DNA of 64,000 nucleotides from Methanomicrobium mobile BP (GTDB taxonomy: Archaea; Halobacteriota; Methanomicrobia; Methanomicrobiales; Methanomicrobiaceae): positions 62,001-126,000 of the forward strand of contig NZ_JOMF01000006.1 in the NCBI RefSeq assembly GCF_000711215.1, written 5' to 3'. The notes below the pieces were generated by a model. It saw only the letters and a list, made by a program, of their open reading frames with translations, made no database searches and was not told the DNA's origin. Numbering within the stretch: position 1 is the stretch's first letter; each line of letters opens with the position of its first letter. A program made the translations under genes and the position numbers. Positions 56,775-64,000 of the stretch are shown here, in pieces.

Positions 56775-57020
56775 TTATCTGCGGTTCTTCTTCAAATACC
56801 TGCGAACCTCTTTGTCGCAGATATCGCTGTCGAGCCCGTCTTCATCCGAATCATAGTCCGAATAAAGATCGCGGTCTTCATCGTCATAATACGAATCCTC
56901 GCCGTCATCGTTATCATAATAAGAATCGCCTTCATAATCCGAGTCATCGCCGTACGCATCCTCGTGATCCAATGAATCCTCATCATAATCATCCGACTGA
57001 TACCTGCATCTCCTAGCCAT
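56775..57020 (-). CDS. Small highly acidic Asp/Tyr-rich protein
   Basis: An 81-residue protein made almost entirely of Asp, Glu, Tyr and Ser (for example DSYYDNDDGEDSYYDDEDRD), with a basic start MARRCRYQ and a basic end EVRRYLKKNRR plus two Cys. The start has a ribosome-binding site (GGAGAT, 7 nt before the ATG), and a TATA-like ATATATATAG near 57150 gives a leader of ~100 nt. It is located between two tRNA genes. No family is recognised; the run of acidic residues would be disordered or metal/cation-binding. Composition this extreme also makes chance translation of a low-complexity stretch possible. Confidence 0.5.
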   Translation of the reverse strand: MARRCRYQSDDYDEDSLDHEDAYGDDSDYEGDSYYDNDDGEDSYYDDEDRDLYSDYDSDEDGLDSDICDKEVRRYLKKNRR

Positions 57021-57227
57021 ACCGTTATCTCCATTTTGCGGACAATCCGTAAAACCCGCTGTATTGTGACGCCGCGTCTCATAACGGGCATCGGAGGGGC
57101 TTTACAAACAGTCCGCATATTTTTCTAAATTATGATAATCGTCAATACTATATATATTCGAGTATCCTGCACAAAAAAGCAACCGAAAATGAAACAATCT
57201 GAACAATCTATGAAACTGTCAGAAAAG

Positions 57228-57300
57228 TGCTGATATCGGGATTTGAACCCGAGTCGCAGGAGTGAGAGTCCTGCATGATTGGCCTCTACACTATATCAGC
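57228..57300 (-). tRNA. tRNA-Glu (anticodon CTC)
   Basis: A 73-nt cloverleaf on the minus strand: acceptor GCTGATA with TATCAGC, discriminator A, anticodon loop CTCTCAC closed by CAGGA/TCCTG giving CTC, and T-arm CGGGTTCAAATCCCG. CCA is not encoded. CTC is the minor Glu anticodon, so a TTC isoacceptor must be elsewhere. Confidence 0.93.
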
Positions 57301-57432
57301 ACGATACGGTGACACCCGCGCAAAACAATTCGCACAAGATGCTTTTTCTTATTCGCATAAAAAATACTTAAACTTAATGATTATACTGCGGCAAAATCAG
57401 AGTTATGTGAGAATAAATCTCGCGACTCTGCA

Positions 57433-57452
57433 AACAATAAAAAAATATTGTT
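57433..57452 (-). terminator. Terminator after mtrH
   Basis: AACAAT and ATTGTT (57433-57438 and 57447-57452) form an inverted repeat around a run of seven As on the plus strand, which reads as T in the mtr transcript. It begins 11 nt beyond the mtrH stop. Confidence 0.55.
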
Positions 57453-57462
57453 AGGGTTTTTC

Positions 57463-58485
57463 TTATACAAGATGGAGGAGTGGGTGAGTGTCCACCTGAG
57501 GCTCGAGACCGAACTCTTTTGCAGCCTCTGCAAGGACGATATCACTGAATGCAATAGCGGTTGATGCCGCCTCACAGTTCTCGATAGGTCCGTACATGAT
57601 AAGATCCGCACCGAGTGTGGCTGCCATGATGTTACAGCCGATATCCGGTGAAGACCATGCAGCCTGTCTGATACCGTCGAATCCGCCGAAGTGGTGGTGT
57701 GCCATCTGCTCGAGGAGGAGATCCTTACCTTCGTACTGCTCGAAAAGCGTGGTCTTTCTCCAGCGCTTTAACCACGGCCATGAAACCGTCATGTTGTGGT
57801 ATGCACCGCCGGTCGGCAGACCGTGGATTGCCTTACATGCAAGAATCTCTCTGAACGCACCGCCGGAACCGAGTCCGAGCGGGGTTGCAGCCGTATCGAG
57901 GATCGGGCGTGTGATACCGCACTCTTCCGCGATTGCAAGCATGGACTTTGCCTGACCTGCGACACCGCCGTCGTTCAATACTTTCTCACGACCTACAACT
58001 GTCGGGTCTCCCGGGTTGAATGCAAGAACAATAGCCGCGTTAACGTCACTGTTCTTTAATGCCTCAATGTTCTCGGGAACGATTGAACCGTTGATTGAGT
58101 TGTAGATGGCGCGGTCCGCAAGACCGACCTCGGTAACATACTCACAGGCGTGAACCAGTGCGGCAGGTGCCGACGAATCCATAAGGAAACATGTCTTGCT
58201 GTCGACCGAGTCAAACCACTGGAAGTAGTTCTCGAATGCCTCTCCTGTCTCAGAGATAATCTGGCAAAAATGCGGAACTCCCGTAATGTCGGAGAGTTCA
58301 AGACATCTGTTCCAGAGTGCCTCTGCCCTGTCCTTGTCAATAATGCCCTTCACATCATCGATAACAGTCTCGTGCTTGTTATAGAAGATTGAAGCGCCGA
58401 GCACACGCGGATATTCTCCGGGCTGCCCGCCAATCTTAGTACCGTTGAAATCAAGTACTGTCTGCTCTTTCTCAAATTTGAACAT
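57463..58485 (-). CDS. mtrH: Tetrahydromethanopterin S-methyltransferase subunit H
   Basis: A 340-residue cytosolic subunit that transfers the methyl group from methyl-tetrahydromethanopterin (or its sarcinapterin form) to the corrinoid on MtrA. It begins FKFEKEQTVLDFNGTKIGGQPGEYPRVL, typical of MtrH, and continues with the TIM-barrel core (FLMDSSAPAALVHACEY, LAFNPGDPTVVGREK, ILDTAATPLGLGSGGAFR, LPTGGAYHN). The ATG at 58485 is 10 nt after GGAGG; the GTG three codons earlier is too close to that site. It is the last gene of the operon. Confidence 0.95.
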   Translation of the reverse strand: MFKFEKEQTVLDFNGTKIGGQPGEYPRVLGASIFYNKHETVIDDVKGIIDKDRAEALWNRCLELSDITGVPHFCQIISETGEAFENYFQWFDSVDSKTCFLMDSSAPAALVHACEYVTEVGLADRAIYNSINGSIVPENIEALKNSDVNAAIVLAFNPGDPTVVGREKVLNDGGVAGQAKSMLAIAEECGITRPILDTAATPLGLGSGGAFREILACKAIHGLPTGGAYHNMTVSWPWLKRWRKTTLFEQYEGKDLLLEQMAHHHFGGFDGIRQAAWSSPDIGCNIMAATLGADLIMYGPIENCEAASTAIAFSDIVLAEAAKEFGLEPQVDTHPLLHLV

Positions 58486-58500
58486 TTTTGTCACTCCTCC

Positions 58501-59244
58501 TTATATCAACTGTAAAAGTTTCGGGAGTAATACCAATAACATCATGAACACAATCAGACCTGTTGTAAGACCGTAAAGGATACCGATATCCCTACCGATC
58601 TTACGACCGTTGCGCTGCATGATTTCTCCGTCTGCGAACTCCAGCTTCTTCTCAATCTCGTTGAGGCGAGCTTCAATCTCAAGGAACTGCGGATTTGCCG
58701 TTGCAACAGCCGCATCGCCGCCGGCACCGCCGTCGTCCTCCTTAACCTCAACAACAATCGGATCGGCTCCGAAGGCTCCCGGATCGCGTGCCGTAAGCTC
58801 AGCGATCTTCGCTTTGATCTCACCGAGATCTTCCGTTTCCATAATGTTGACTATCTCAACCTGTTCCTGGAAACGCTTGATAGCCTCTGCTGAGAGATTC
58901 TCAATGAATGGAATTGCACCCTGTGCTCCGACAATCTTTCCGCCGTCAACACCGTTTGCATGGAGTGCCTGCAGACACTGACCGGAGAGGTGACCCTTAA
59001 CTTCGGTTCCGCATGTAATGAGGAATCTGATATTCGGGTTTGCTATAACGTTAGCAACAATTTTTTCGAGACCGAGGTTCTCTGTCTTACAGGAACCGCA
59101 CATTGCGGCACCGGCATCACAGACTGCCTGCTCGTCAAGGTGAGAACCTACGGTTACGACTACAACAGGACTGTTCTCGTCGCCCTTGTGGTAATCACCC
59201 TGAATCTTCGGCCAGCCTGCCGCCGGTGATTTCTTGTCTGCCAT
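58501..59244 (-). CDS. Fusion of a second MtrA corrinoid domain with MtrG
   Basis: A 247-residue fusion. Residues ~1-185 are a second MtrA soluble domain, closely similar to the MtrA at 59464-60192 and keeping the corrinoid-ligand His85 in [12 protein letters not shown]. An Ala/Gly-rich linker ([15 protein letters not shown]) joins it to a complete Mtr[36 protein letters not shown] followed by one C-terminal membrane helix, which here replaces the MtrA anchor. It occupies the place of mtrG between mtrF and mtrH, and no separate mtrG is seen. Start at the ATG 59244 after GGGAGGCG, 1 nt past the mtrF stop. The fused domain may double the number of corrinoid carriers in the complex. Confidence 0.85.
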   Translation of the reverse strand: MADKKSPAAGWPKIQGDYHKGDENSPVVVVTVGSHLDEQAVCDAGAAMCGSCKTENLGLEKIVANVIANPNIRFLITCGTEVKGHLSGQCLQALHANGVDGGKIVGAQGAIPFIENLSAEAIKRFQEQVEIVNIMETEDLGEIKAKIAELTARDPGAFGADPIVVEVKEDDGGAGGDAAVATANPQFLEIEARLNEIEKKLEFADGEIMQRNGRKIGRDIGILYGLTTGLIVFMMLLVLLPKLLQLI

Positions 59245-59245
59245 C

Positions 59246-59458
59246 TCAGACGCCTCCCGATAAGACAAACCAGGGGACAAAGACGAATACAAACGAGAGA
59301 CCAAGACCGATAGCGAGACCTAAAAGACCTCCGCTCATAACACCGGACTCGAGCTTGTTTGTTCTTGCCATTATCTGACCCTTGTAGCGCATGTCCTCAA
59401 TCATGTCATCGATTGCCGCCATTCTAATAAGTGTCGATTTTTTCTCTTCGTCTGACAT
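59246..59458 (-). CDS. mtrF: Tetrahydromethanopterin S-methyltransferase subunit F
   Basis: A 70-residue small membrane subunit. The motif [20 protein letters not shown] followed by one hydrophobic helix ([19 protein letters not shown]) is that of MtrF. It lies between mtrA and the MtrA-MtrG fusion gene. Confidence 0.87.
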   Translation of the reverse strand: MSDEEKKSTLIRMAAIDDMIEDMRYKGQIMARTNKLESGVMSGGLLGLAIGLGLSFVFVFVPWFVLSGGV

Positions 59459-59463
59459 TTATC

Positions 59464-60192
59464 TCACCCCATTAACAGGAAACCAAGTATGACAAATGAC
59501 ATGATAAGACCTATCATGAGTCCTTCAATCTTACCAGAGTAGACACCCGCATAGAAACGGTTCTGAAGACCGATATTTGTAACCGACTGCTGAATGACCT
59601 TCATCCTTGCGGTAATGAGGGCTACTTCCGCCGTCATCTCGGCTTCTTCGCCGCTCTCGCCCGCATCCGCTCCGCCTGCGCTGTCGTCCTTTACCTCGAC
59701 GACAATCGGCTCTTTGGGCAGGTTGCCCGGATCCTTTGCGGTAAGCTCGTTGATCTTTGCTTTGATGACCTCAAGATCTTCTGTCTCCATTATGTCGACT
59801 ATCTCGACCTGTTCCTGGAAACGCTTGATGGCATCTTCGGTAAGATTCTCGATGAACGGAATTGCGCCCTCTGCGCCGACAATCTTTCCGCCCTCAACAC
59901 CGTTTTTGTGGAGAGCCTGTAAACATTGACCGGAGAGGTGACCCTTAACTTCGGTTCCGCATGTGATGATGAATCGGATGTTCGGATTCGCAATAATGTT
60001 GGCGACGATCTTCTCGAGACCGAGGTTTTCCGTCTTACAGGAACCGCAGATTGCGGCGCCCGCATCACAGACTGCCTGCTCGTCGAGGTGAGAACCGACG
60101 GTAATAACCGCAACGGCGCTCTTTTCATCGCCTACGTGGAAATCTCCCTGTATTTTCGGCCAGCCCGAGGCCGGAGATGTTTTATCTGCCAT
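59464..60192 (-). CDS. mtrA: Tetrahydromethanopterin S-methyltransferase subunit A
   Basis: The 242-residue corrinoid-bearing subunit. The soluble domain carries the lower-axial His (His85 in [10 protein letters not shown]; position 84 in the Methanothermobacter numbering I recall) and ends in a Gly/Ala/Glu-rich linker; a C-terminal membrane helix ([19 protein letters not shown]) anchors it. It passes the methyl group from MtrH to coenzyme M in a step coupled to sodium export through MtrCDE. Nearly the same soluble domain recurs in the downstream MtrA-MtrG fusion. Confidence 0.95.
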   Translation of the reverse strand: MADKTSPASGWPKIQGDFHVGDEKSAVAVITVGSHLDEQAVCDAGAAICGSCKTENLGLEKIVANIIANPNIRFIITCGTEVKGHLSGQCLQALHKNGVEGGKIVGAEGAIPFIENLTEDAIKRFQEQVEIVDIMETEDLEVIKAKINELTAKDPGNLPKEPIVVEVKDDSAGGADAGESGEEAEMTAEVALITARMKVIQQSVTNIGLQNRFYAGVYSGKIEGLMIGLIMSFVILGFLLMG

Positions 60193-60203
60193 TTTCTTTT
60201 ACC

Positions 60204-60491
60204 TCAGATGAACGCAAATGCAAGTAAACCTGCCACAAGTAATCCGACCGCTATACCGTACCACATTGCCGTCACGCTACCCGCATAGACCAGAGACTGT
60301 TCTCTGTGCGGGAACGATGACAGGAAACTGCCTTCTCCCGAGAGCATTCCGACGATATCATCCGTAATAAGCTCGAGTTCCCCGACCTTATCGATGATTG
60401 GTCCGTAAGATGCACCCTCATGTCCGACAATACCGACTTTCGGATCGGCAACGAGTCCGTATTCCGGAAGCACTAATATATTGGTTCCCAT
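60204..60491 (-). CDS. mtrB: Tetrahydromethanopterin S-methyltransferase subunit B
   Basis: A 95-residue subunit with a soluble N-terminal part (VLPEYGLVADPKVGIVGHEG) and one C-terminal membrane helix (MWYGIAVGLLVAGLLAFAF), in the standard place between mtrC and mtrA. Separated from mtrC by 2 nt. Confidence 0.93.
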   Translation of the reverse strand: MGTNILVLPEYGLVADPKVGIVGHEGASYGPIIDKVGELELITDDIVGMLSGEGSFLSSFPHREQSLVYAGSVTAMWYGIAVGLLVAGLLAFAFI

Positions 60492-60493
60492 TT

Positions 60494-61354
60494 TTACGCC
60501 TCCTCCTTCTCACGAATCGGCTTTGCGTCAAGCCACATGAATGCGTCGCGCTTGGAGAGTACGAAGTACTTCTTGTAGGTGTAGACCCATCCGATAAGCG
60601 AGACAAGGAATGAAACCAGGACGGCTGAAAGACTTAAGAATGCAACCGACATGATTGATACGCAGAACATGCTGATGAAACCGCACTCCGCGGCAAGCAT
60701 GAGTGTTCTGTCCTGGGACTCGTTCGGTCCGAGACATGCATTGAACGCATGCTGAACGGCAATTGCGCCGAGCATGAATACAACGGCAATTGCACCGCCG
60801 CCGAGATACGACGCGGCGTAGTTTGTTACAGGAATTCCGAAGAATGTTGCCGTGCCTGCAATGAGGTCAGTGAATACGAAAGTACCCGTTGCCATTGCGG
60901 TAAGACCGAGGACGGTAACCGCACCGACGATACAGAGTTCCGCGATTGAGACAACCATTACCGGAATGTTCATGTTAACAATGTTGTTCGCGACGTAACC
61001 GATGATTGCGCCGAGGATTGCTGCAATAACGACACATAAGACCGGAATTACGAGCGGTCCGAATGTGTTGACCTTTGTTGCAAGAATCATTGCAATAACA
61101 CCGCTGCCGAGTGCAATCATACCTGCCGACGGCACACCGGTACCGAGACCGTAGCTGCACAGGTGTTTGATTGTATCCGTACCCCACCAGAGGGCAAATA
61201 CTGCTGCAATACCGCCGAAGAACGAGAAATACTGAACTCCGAGCAGTGTATTGAGGTATGTAAGATACATGCAGATAATTGCACCGATAAGACCAATGCC
61301 GAGCACTTTGTTGTGCGACATTCCGCCTTCTGAAGCTGTAATTTGAACTGTCAT
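60494..61354 (-). CDS. mtrC: Tetrahydromethanopterin S-methyltransferase subunit C
   Basis: A 286-residue polytopic membrane protein with about eight helices (for example LGIGLIGAIICMYLTYL, VPSAGMIALGSGVIAMILA, VVSIAELCIVGAVTVLGLTA), forming the sodium-translocating core with MtrD and MtrE. It lies 10 nt downstream of mtrD. Confidence 0.93.
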   Translation of the reverse strand: MTVQITASEGGMSHNKVLGIGLIGAIICMYLTYLNTLLGVQYFSFFGGIAAVFALWWGTDTIKHLCSYGLGTGVPSAGMIALGSGVIAMILATKVNTFGPLVIPVLCVVIAAILGAIIGYVANNIVNMNIPVMVVSIAELCIVGAVTVLGLTAMATGTFVFTDLIAGTATFFGIPVTNYAASYLGGGAIAVVFMLGAIAVQHAFNACLGPNESQDRTLMLAAECGFISMFCVSIMSVAFLSLSAVLVSFLVSLIGWVYTYKKYFVLSKRDAFMWLDAKPIREKEEA

Positions 61355-61364
61355 CTTTTATACC

Positions 61365-62195
61365 TCACACCAATACCACAAATATTGCAAGAACACCGCA
61401 GACTGCGGATGCCACTGCACAGCCGATAACCGCACGCGGGAATCTCTTGAACTTCGGATCGTGCGGACCCTCGATAGTACCCGTAATGTTGTATGCGGCA
61501 ATAACCGCGTTGACAAGGAACATACCGATAGCGAAGATACCCGCAAGTCCGACTGCAAGCGCCTTAACCTCATCCGGAGATGCATTGAGCAGAGTCGGAA
61601 GGAATGTCTCATAGACTTCGAGAAGCTCAAGGTAGATGAGCGTACCGCCGAGACCGCCGAGGATACCTCCGATAACACCGCCTACGTAGGAGATGAACGG
61701 AAGACCGTGACCCTCGGTACCCTGTGACTTGTATGCCTCAAATGTGTCGCCTGTAATCGGGTCTTTTGCTACCTTACCTGATGCAGCGGGGATACCCATT
61801 GCATAGACGTAGATAATGTTGACCATTAAACAGGTGATTGCCATCATGAGACCGCCGCCTATTGCTCCGCCTGCGAGTGCAACGGCAAGACCGTACTCGG
61901 CTGCCCATGCGCCTCCGAAGAGACCTGCAAGACCCGCACCGGCTGCAAGCATTGTTACACCAGTTGCAATACCGGGTGACTGACCCATAGCTGCGGGAGC
62001 ACCGCCGACAGGAACGAAGTGAACACCGAAACCGATCAGAAGACCGCCGATGACGACTCCGAGAAGTCCCATGAATGCGACTCCGGGCGAGAGATAGTAT
62101 ACAACTCCGAGTGCGAGGATTAAAAGAATGATACCGACAACAACAGCTACCGGTTTCATTCCTTCGCTGCCGCCGCCCGCTTTAATTGCGCTCAT
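61365..62195 (-). CDS. mtrD: Tetrahydromethanopterin S-methyltransferase subunit D
   Basis: A 276-residue membrane subunit with several helices and Gly-rich turns (GVIGGLLIGFGVHFVPVGG, VALAGGAIGGGLMMAITCL, GVIGGILGGLGGTLIYLEL). Overlaps mtrE by ATGA (62192-62195). Confidence 0.93.
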   Translation of the reverse strand: MSAIKAGGGSEGMKPVAVVVGIILLILALGVVYYLSPGVAFMGLLGVVIGGLLIGFGVHFVPVGGAPAAMGQSPGIATGVTMLAAGAGLAGLFGGAWAAEYGLAVALAGGAIGGGLMMAITCLMVNIIYVYAMGIPAASGKVAKDPITGDTFEAYKSQGTEGHGLPFISYVGGVIGGILGGLGGTLIYLELLEVYETFLPTLLNASPDEVKALAVGLAGIFAIGMFLVNAVIAAYNITGTIEGPHDPKFKRFPRAVIGCAVASAVCGVLAIFVVLV

Positions 62196-63091
62196 GCTGT
62201 GGCCTCCTTCTCTTCGGTGTAGGGACCGTAGGTCTTACGTGCCCACTTCTCGACCATTCTGTCGATTATCATGAAGATGATGATTAATACGATACCGGCA
62301 ACAACTGCACCCCAGCCTGCCGCGAAACTTTCGAAGAAGATAGTACGCCACAGTTCAAGGAATACAATGAGACCGAAACAGACACCGGATGCGGGTCCGC
62401 CCATCTTTGAGGTGAACCAACCGTTATCGAGTGAGCTGCGCTGACCTGCCTCTGCGTAACGTACGATGTTACCGGAAGCAGAAATCGGGACACCCGCACC
62501 AAACTTCTGTGACTGGTACTGGCGTTCCTTTCCGTAGAACGGGTTACCTGTTGCGGAACCTGCCGCACCGAGTGCGATACCCCATACAATTCCCAGAAGC
62601 GGGAGAGGGAAAGGATGTCCGAGTGCGTTTACCATAAGGAAACACATTGACACACATGTAAATATAGCAATAAATGCATGTGCCATGGTCACGGTTGTAA
62701 CTGATTTGATTAAATCAATGTAAACCGGCTGTTCGAATTTTGCCAGACTTGCAGTCCTGCCCAGGTATGCCGTAGTTGCATATACACCCTGTACAAATAC
62801 GGCGATAGCCGAACCTAAGACTATAGCAAGAACCGGATTGTAGTTTATCGCCATCAGCGCCCATGCGAGGCCTGCTCCCAACGTACACCATAAACCGTAT
62901 GCAGGGGGTTCACCGGAAATAGCTTTGCTGTAAATACGGTGAATATATCCCATCTGCGGAGCCAACTGAACCTGTGAGTTCGGGTCACCCTGTGAACCGA
63001 TATCTGATTCAGTATCTTCCGCTGCACCGGACACGGTGGCAAGAGCGCCTGCAACAGCGCTTATACCGATGCCAAATAGTAACTCTTCCAT
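62192..63091 (-). CDS. mtrE: Tetrahydromethanopterin S-methyltransferase subunit E
   Basis: A 299-residue membrane subunit, first gene of the operon; starts MEELLFGIGISAVAGALAT, with later helices (GLAWALMAINYNPVLAIVLG, LLGIVWGIALGAAGSATGN). The ATG at 63091 is preceded by AGGAGGATGCCTTA, a strong ribosome-binding site; the in-frame upstream codons belong to the leader. It follows mcrA in the order found in many methanogens. Confidence 0.94.
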   Translation of the reverse strand: MEELLFGIGISAVAGALATVSGAAEDTESDIGSQGDPNSQVQLAPQMGYIHRIYSKAISGEPPAYGLWCTLGAGLAWALMAINYNPVLAIVLGSAIAVFVQGVYATTAYLGRTASLAKFEQPVYIDLIKSVTTVTMAHAFIAIFTCVSMCFLMVNALGHPFPLPLLGIVWGIALGAAGSATGNPFYGKERQYQSQKFGAGVPISASGNIVRYAEAGQRSSLDNGWFTSKMGGPASGVCFGLIVFLELWRTIFFESFAAGWGAVVAGIVLIIIFMIIDRMVEKWARKTYGPYTEEKEATA

Positions 63092-63170
63092 TAAGGCATC
63101 CTCCTGTGTGCTTTTGCACCAGAGATACACATTTCACTAAACCCTTTTGGATTCAAAAAATAGTTGATTT

Positions 63171-63192
63171 GATATTTAATTAAACCTTTCGA
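63171..63192 (-). promoter_or_regulatory. Promoter of the mtr operon
   Basis: On the minus strand TCGAAAGGTTTAATTAAATA gives a BRE-like purine run (CGAAAG) followed by a TATA box (TTTAATTAAA), with a leader of ~60 nt before mtrE. It lies in the 213-nt gap between mcrA and mtrE. Confidence 0.5.
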
Positions 63193-63261
63193 AAGAATTC
63201 CCGCCTGAAAAAATTCAAACGGAGAAAAAAACAGCGATATAAGCAAATTTCTGCAATTGCT

Positions 63262-63304
63262 TAACACATTATTTTTAATTAAGAAAAAAAATATTGGGTT
63301 GATC
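63262..63304 (-). terminator. T-rich terminator after mcrA
   Basis: Directly after the mcrA stop the sense strand reads CCCAATATTTTTTTTCTTAA and continues AT-rich; the T-run is a typical archaeal intrinsic terminator. Confidence 0.5.
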
Positions 63305-64000
63305 TTACTTTGCAGGTATGATCAGTGAGCGCTCTCCGGCAGGTACGAATTCGCGGATTGCTCCCTTTGCGAACTCTTTCCTCGGCTCGGAGAAGTCGAA
63401 TTTCAGTGACGGATCTGCGAATGTGATCTTGACGAGCGGGTTGAAACAGAATGCGTCGCCGCGTCCGAAGTGAGCTGCACCGGAAATTGCGGCGTATTCA
63501 CCCTGGTGACCTACGTTCATTGCGTAGTTCGGGTAGTTCGGTCCGCGAAGTTCTCCGATCAGACCGCGATCAGGCTCCATAGAGAGTGAGTTTGCCGAAC
63601 CGCACTGGTCCTGAAGATCGTATCCGAAGAATCCGAGACGTGACCAGCCTCCCTTGTGCATGAGCATCGAAAGGTACCATGCGTTGAGACCTGCGTTGGA
63701 GTTACCTGTTGCGATTGATGTGGTGATACCACAGGATGCCGCAAGGACACTTGCACGCTGTGAACCGCCGAAGTGGTCTTCCATCATTGTCGGATACTGT
63801 TCGTACTGCTCCATACCGTTAAGGTTGACTTCGGTTGCGATGTCGTTTACAACTTCCTGGGTTGGTTTTACGAGCTTTGCGGGGGATGGGTTCTTGTAGT
63901 CAACACCGTATTTGTCTTTAATGTAGTCCATACCGTAGTAGGTGAACTCATCAAGGATGTTATCCGTGTATGCGGCTGTTGCATACTGTGTGAAACCGAC
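63305..64000 (-). CDS. mcrA: Methyl-coenzyme M reductase alpha subunit, 3' part (cut by window edge)
   Basis: The frame is open to the window edge; the ~231 visible residues are the C-terminal part of McrA. They contain [20 protein letters not shown], where the Gln is the 2-methylglutamine site known from Methanothermobacter (Gln400), and [17 protein letters not shown], whose Gly before Tyr is the thioglycine site and whose Asp/Cys are the didehydroaspartate and S-methylcysteine sites. [19 protein letters not shown] follows. The enzyme makes methane from methyl-coenzyme M and coenzyme B with F430. The stretch between GFTQY and NYPNYAMN is the region usually used to identify methanogens. Confidence 0.97.
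   Translation of the reverse strand, partial: VGFTQYATAAYTDNILDEFTYYGMDYIKDKYGVDYKNPSPAKLVKPTQEVVNDIATEVNLNGMEQYEQYPTMMEDHFGGSQRASVLAASCGITTSIATGNSNAGLNAWYLSMLMHKGGWSRLGFFGYDLQDQCGSANSLSMEPDRGLIGELRGPNYPNYAMNVGHQGEYAAISGAAHFGRGDAFCFNPLVKITFADPSLKFDFSEPRKEFAKGAIREFVPAGERSLIIPAK

Overview
The window comes from a methanogenic archaeon of the Methanomicrobiales type; a Methanocorpusculum-like organism would fit, but no species-level claim can be made from the sequence alone. The evidence is the 3' end of mcrA followed by a complete mtrEDCBAF-(A+G)-H operon at the right end, archaeal-type split GMP synthase, an archaeal DNA ligase, NreA, archaetidylinositol-phosphate-synthase-like CDP-alcohol transferase, TATA-type promoters, and tRNA genes without an encoded CCA.

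Region by region. Positions 1-11 kb carry a surface glycan locus: a truncated glycosyltransferase (+) faces an 11-gene minus-strand operon that encodes almost a whole nucleotide-activated legionaminic acid (sialic-acid-like) pathway (LegB, LegC, PtmE-type nucleotidyltransferase, NeuD-type acetyltransferase, NeuC/LegG, NeuB/LegI, CMP-transferase) plus a PIG-L deacetylase, a sugar N-formyltransferase and two Gfo/Idh oxidoreductases. Two further AT-rich Gfo/Idh genes follow (11.2-13.2 kb). At 13.4-16.6 kb is a compact three-gene nitrogenase-like operon (NifH-like plus two NifD/K-like proteins) that matches neither true nitrogenase nor the F430 enzyme CfbCD. From 16.6 to 20.1 kb: lipid head-group synthesis, a small kinase, hisC and argD. 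From 20.3 to 25.8 kb: three tandem paralogous lipoproteins with an S41-protease-like domain and a calcium-loop motif. From 26 to 40.7 kb: housekeeping genes (guaAb, pyrG, thioesterase, PfpI, GT2, YhaM-like nuclease, hisD, MBL hydrolase, DNA ligase, nreA, a MurG-like transferase).

From 41 to 45.7 kb: a cytosolic PAS chemoreceptor with a long leader, cheW, a coiled-coil protein and a YczE-like membrane protein. From 45.7 to 54.5 kb is a second accessory island: an MBOAT acyltransferase and SGNH protein, and a separate ACP / formyltransferase / DltA-like ligase / GNAT / polysaccharide deacetylase operon. Together they resemble a Dlt-type aminoacylation system for a surface polymer. This island is studded with three copies of one ribbon-helix-helix gene (two about 98% identical as DNA, 5.2 kb apart), a duplicated gene 3' end, and matching promoter/operator elements.

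From 54.7 to 57.3 kb there is a bacterial-type fmt-def pair (methionyl-tRNA formyltransferase and peptide deformylase), which archaea normally lack, then tRNA-Val, a small highly acidic protein and tRNA-Glu. The right end (57.4-64 kb) is the energy-conserving methyltransferase operon, with a duplicated MtrA corrinoid domain fused to MtrG. The strongest candidates for new biology are the fmt-def pair, the nitrogenase-like operon, the Dlt-like/RHH island and the MtrA-MtrG fusion.
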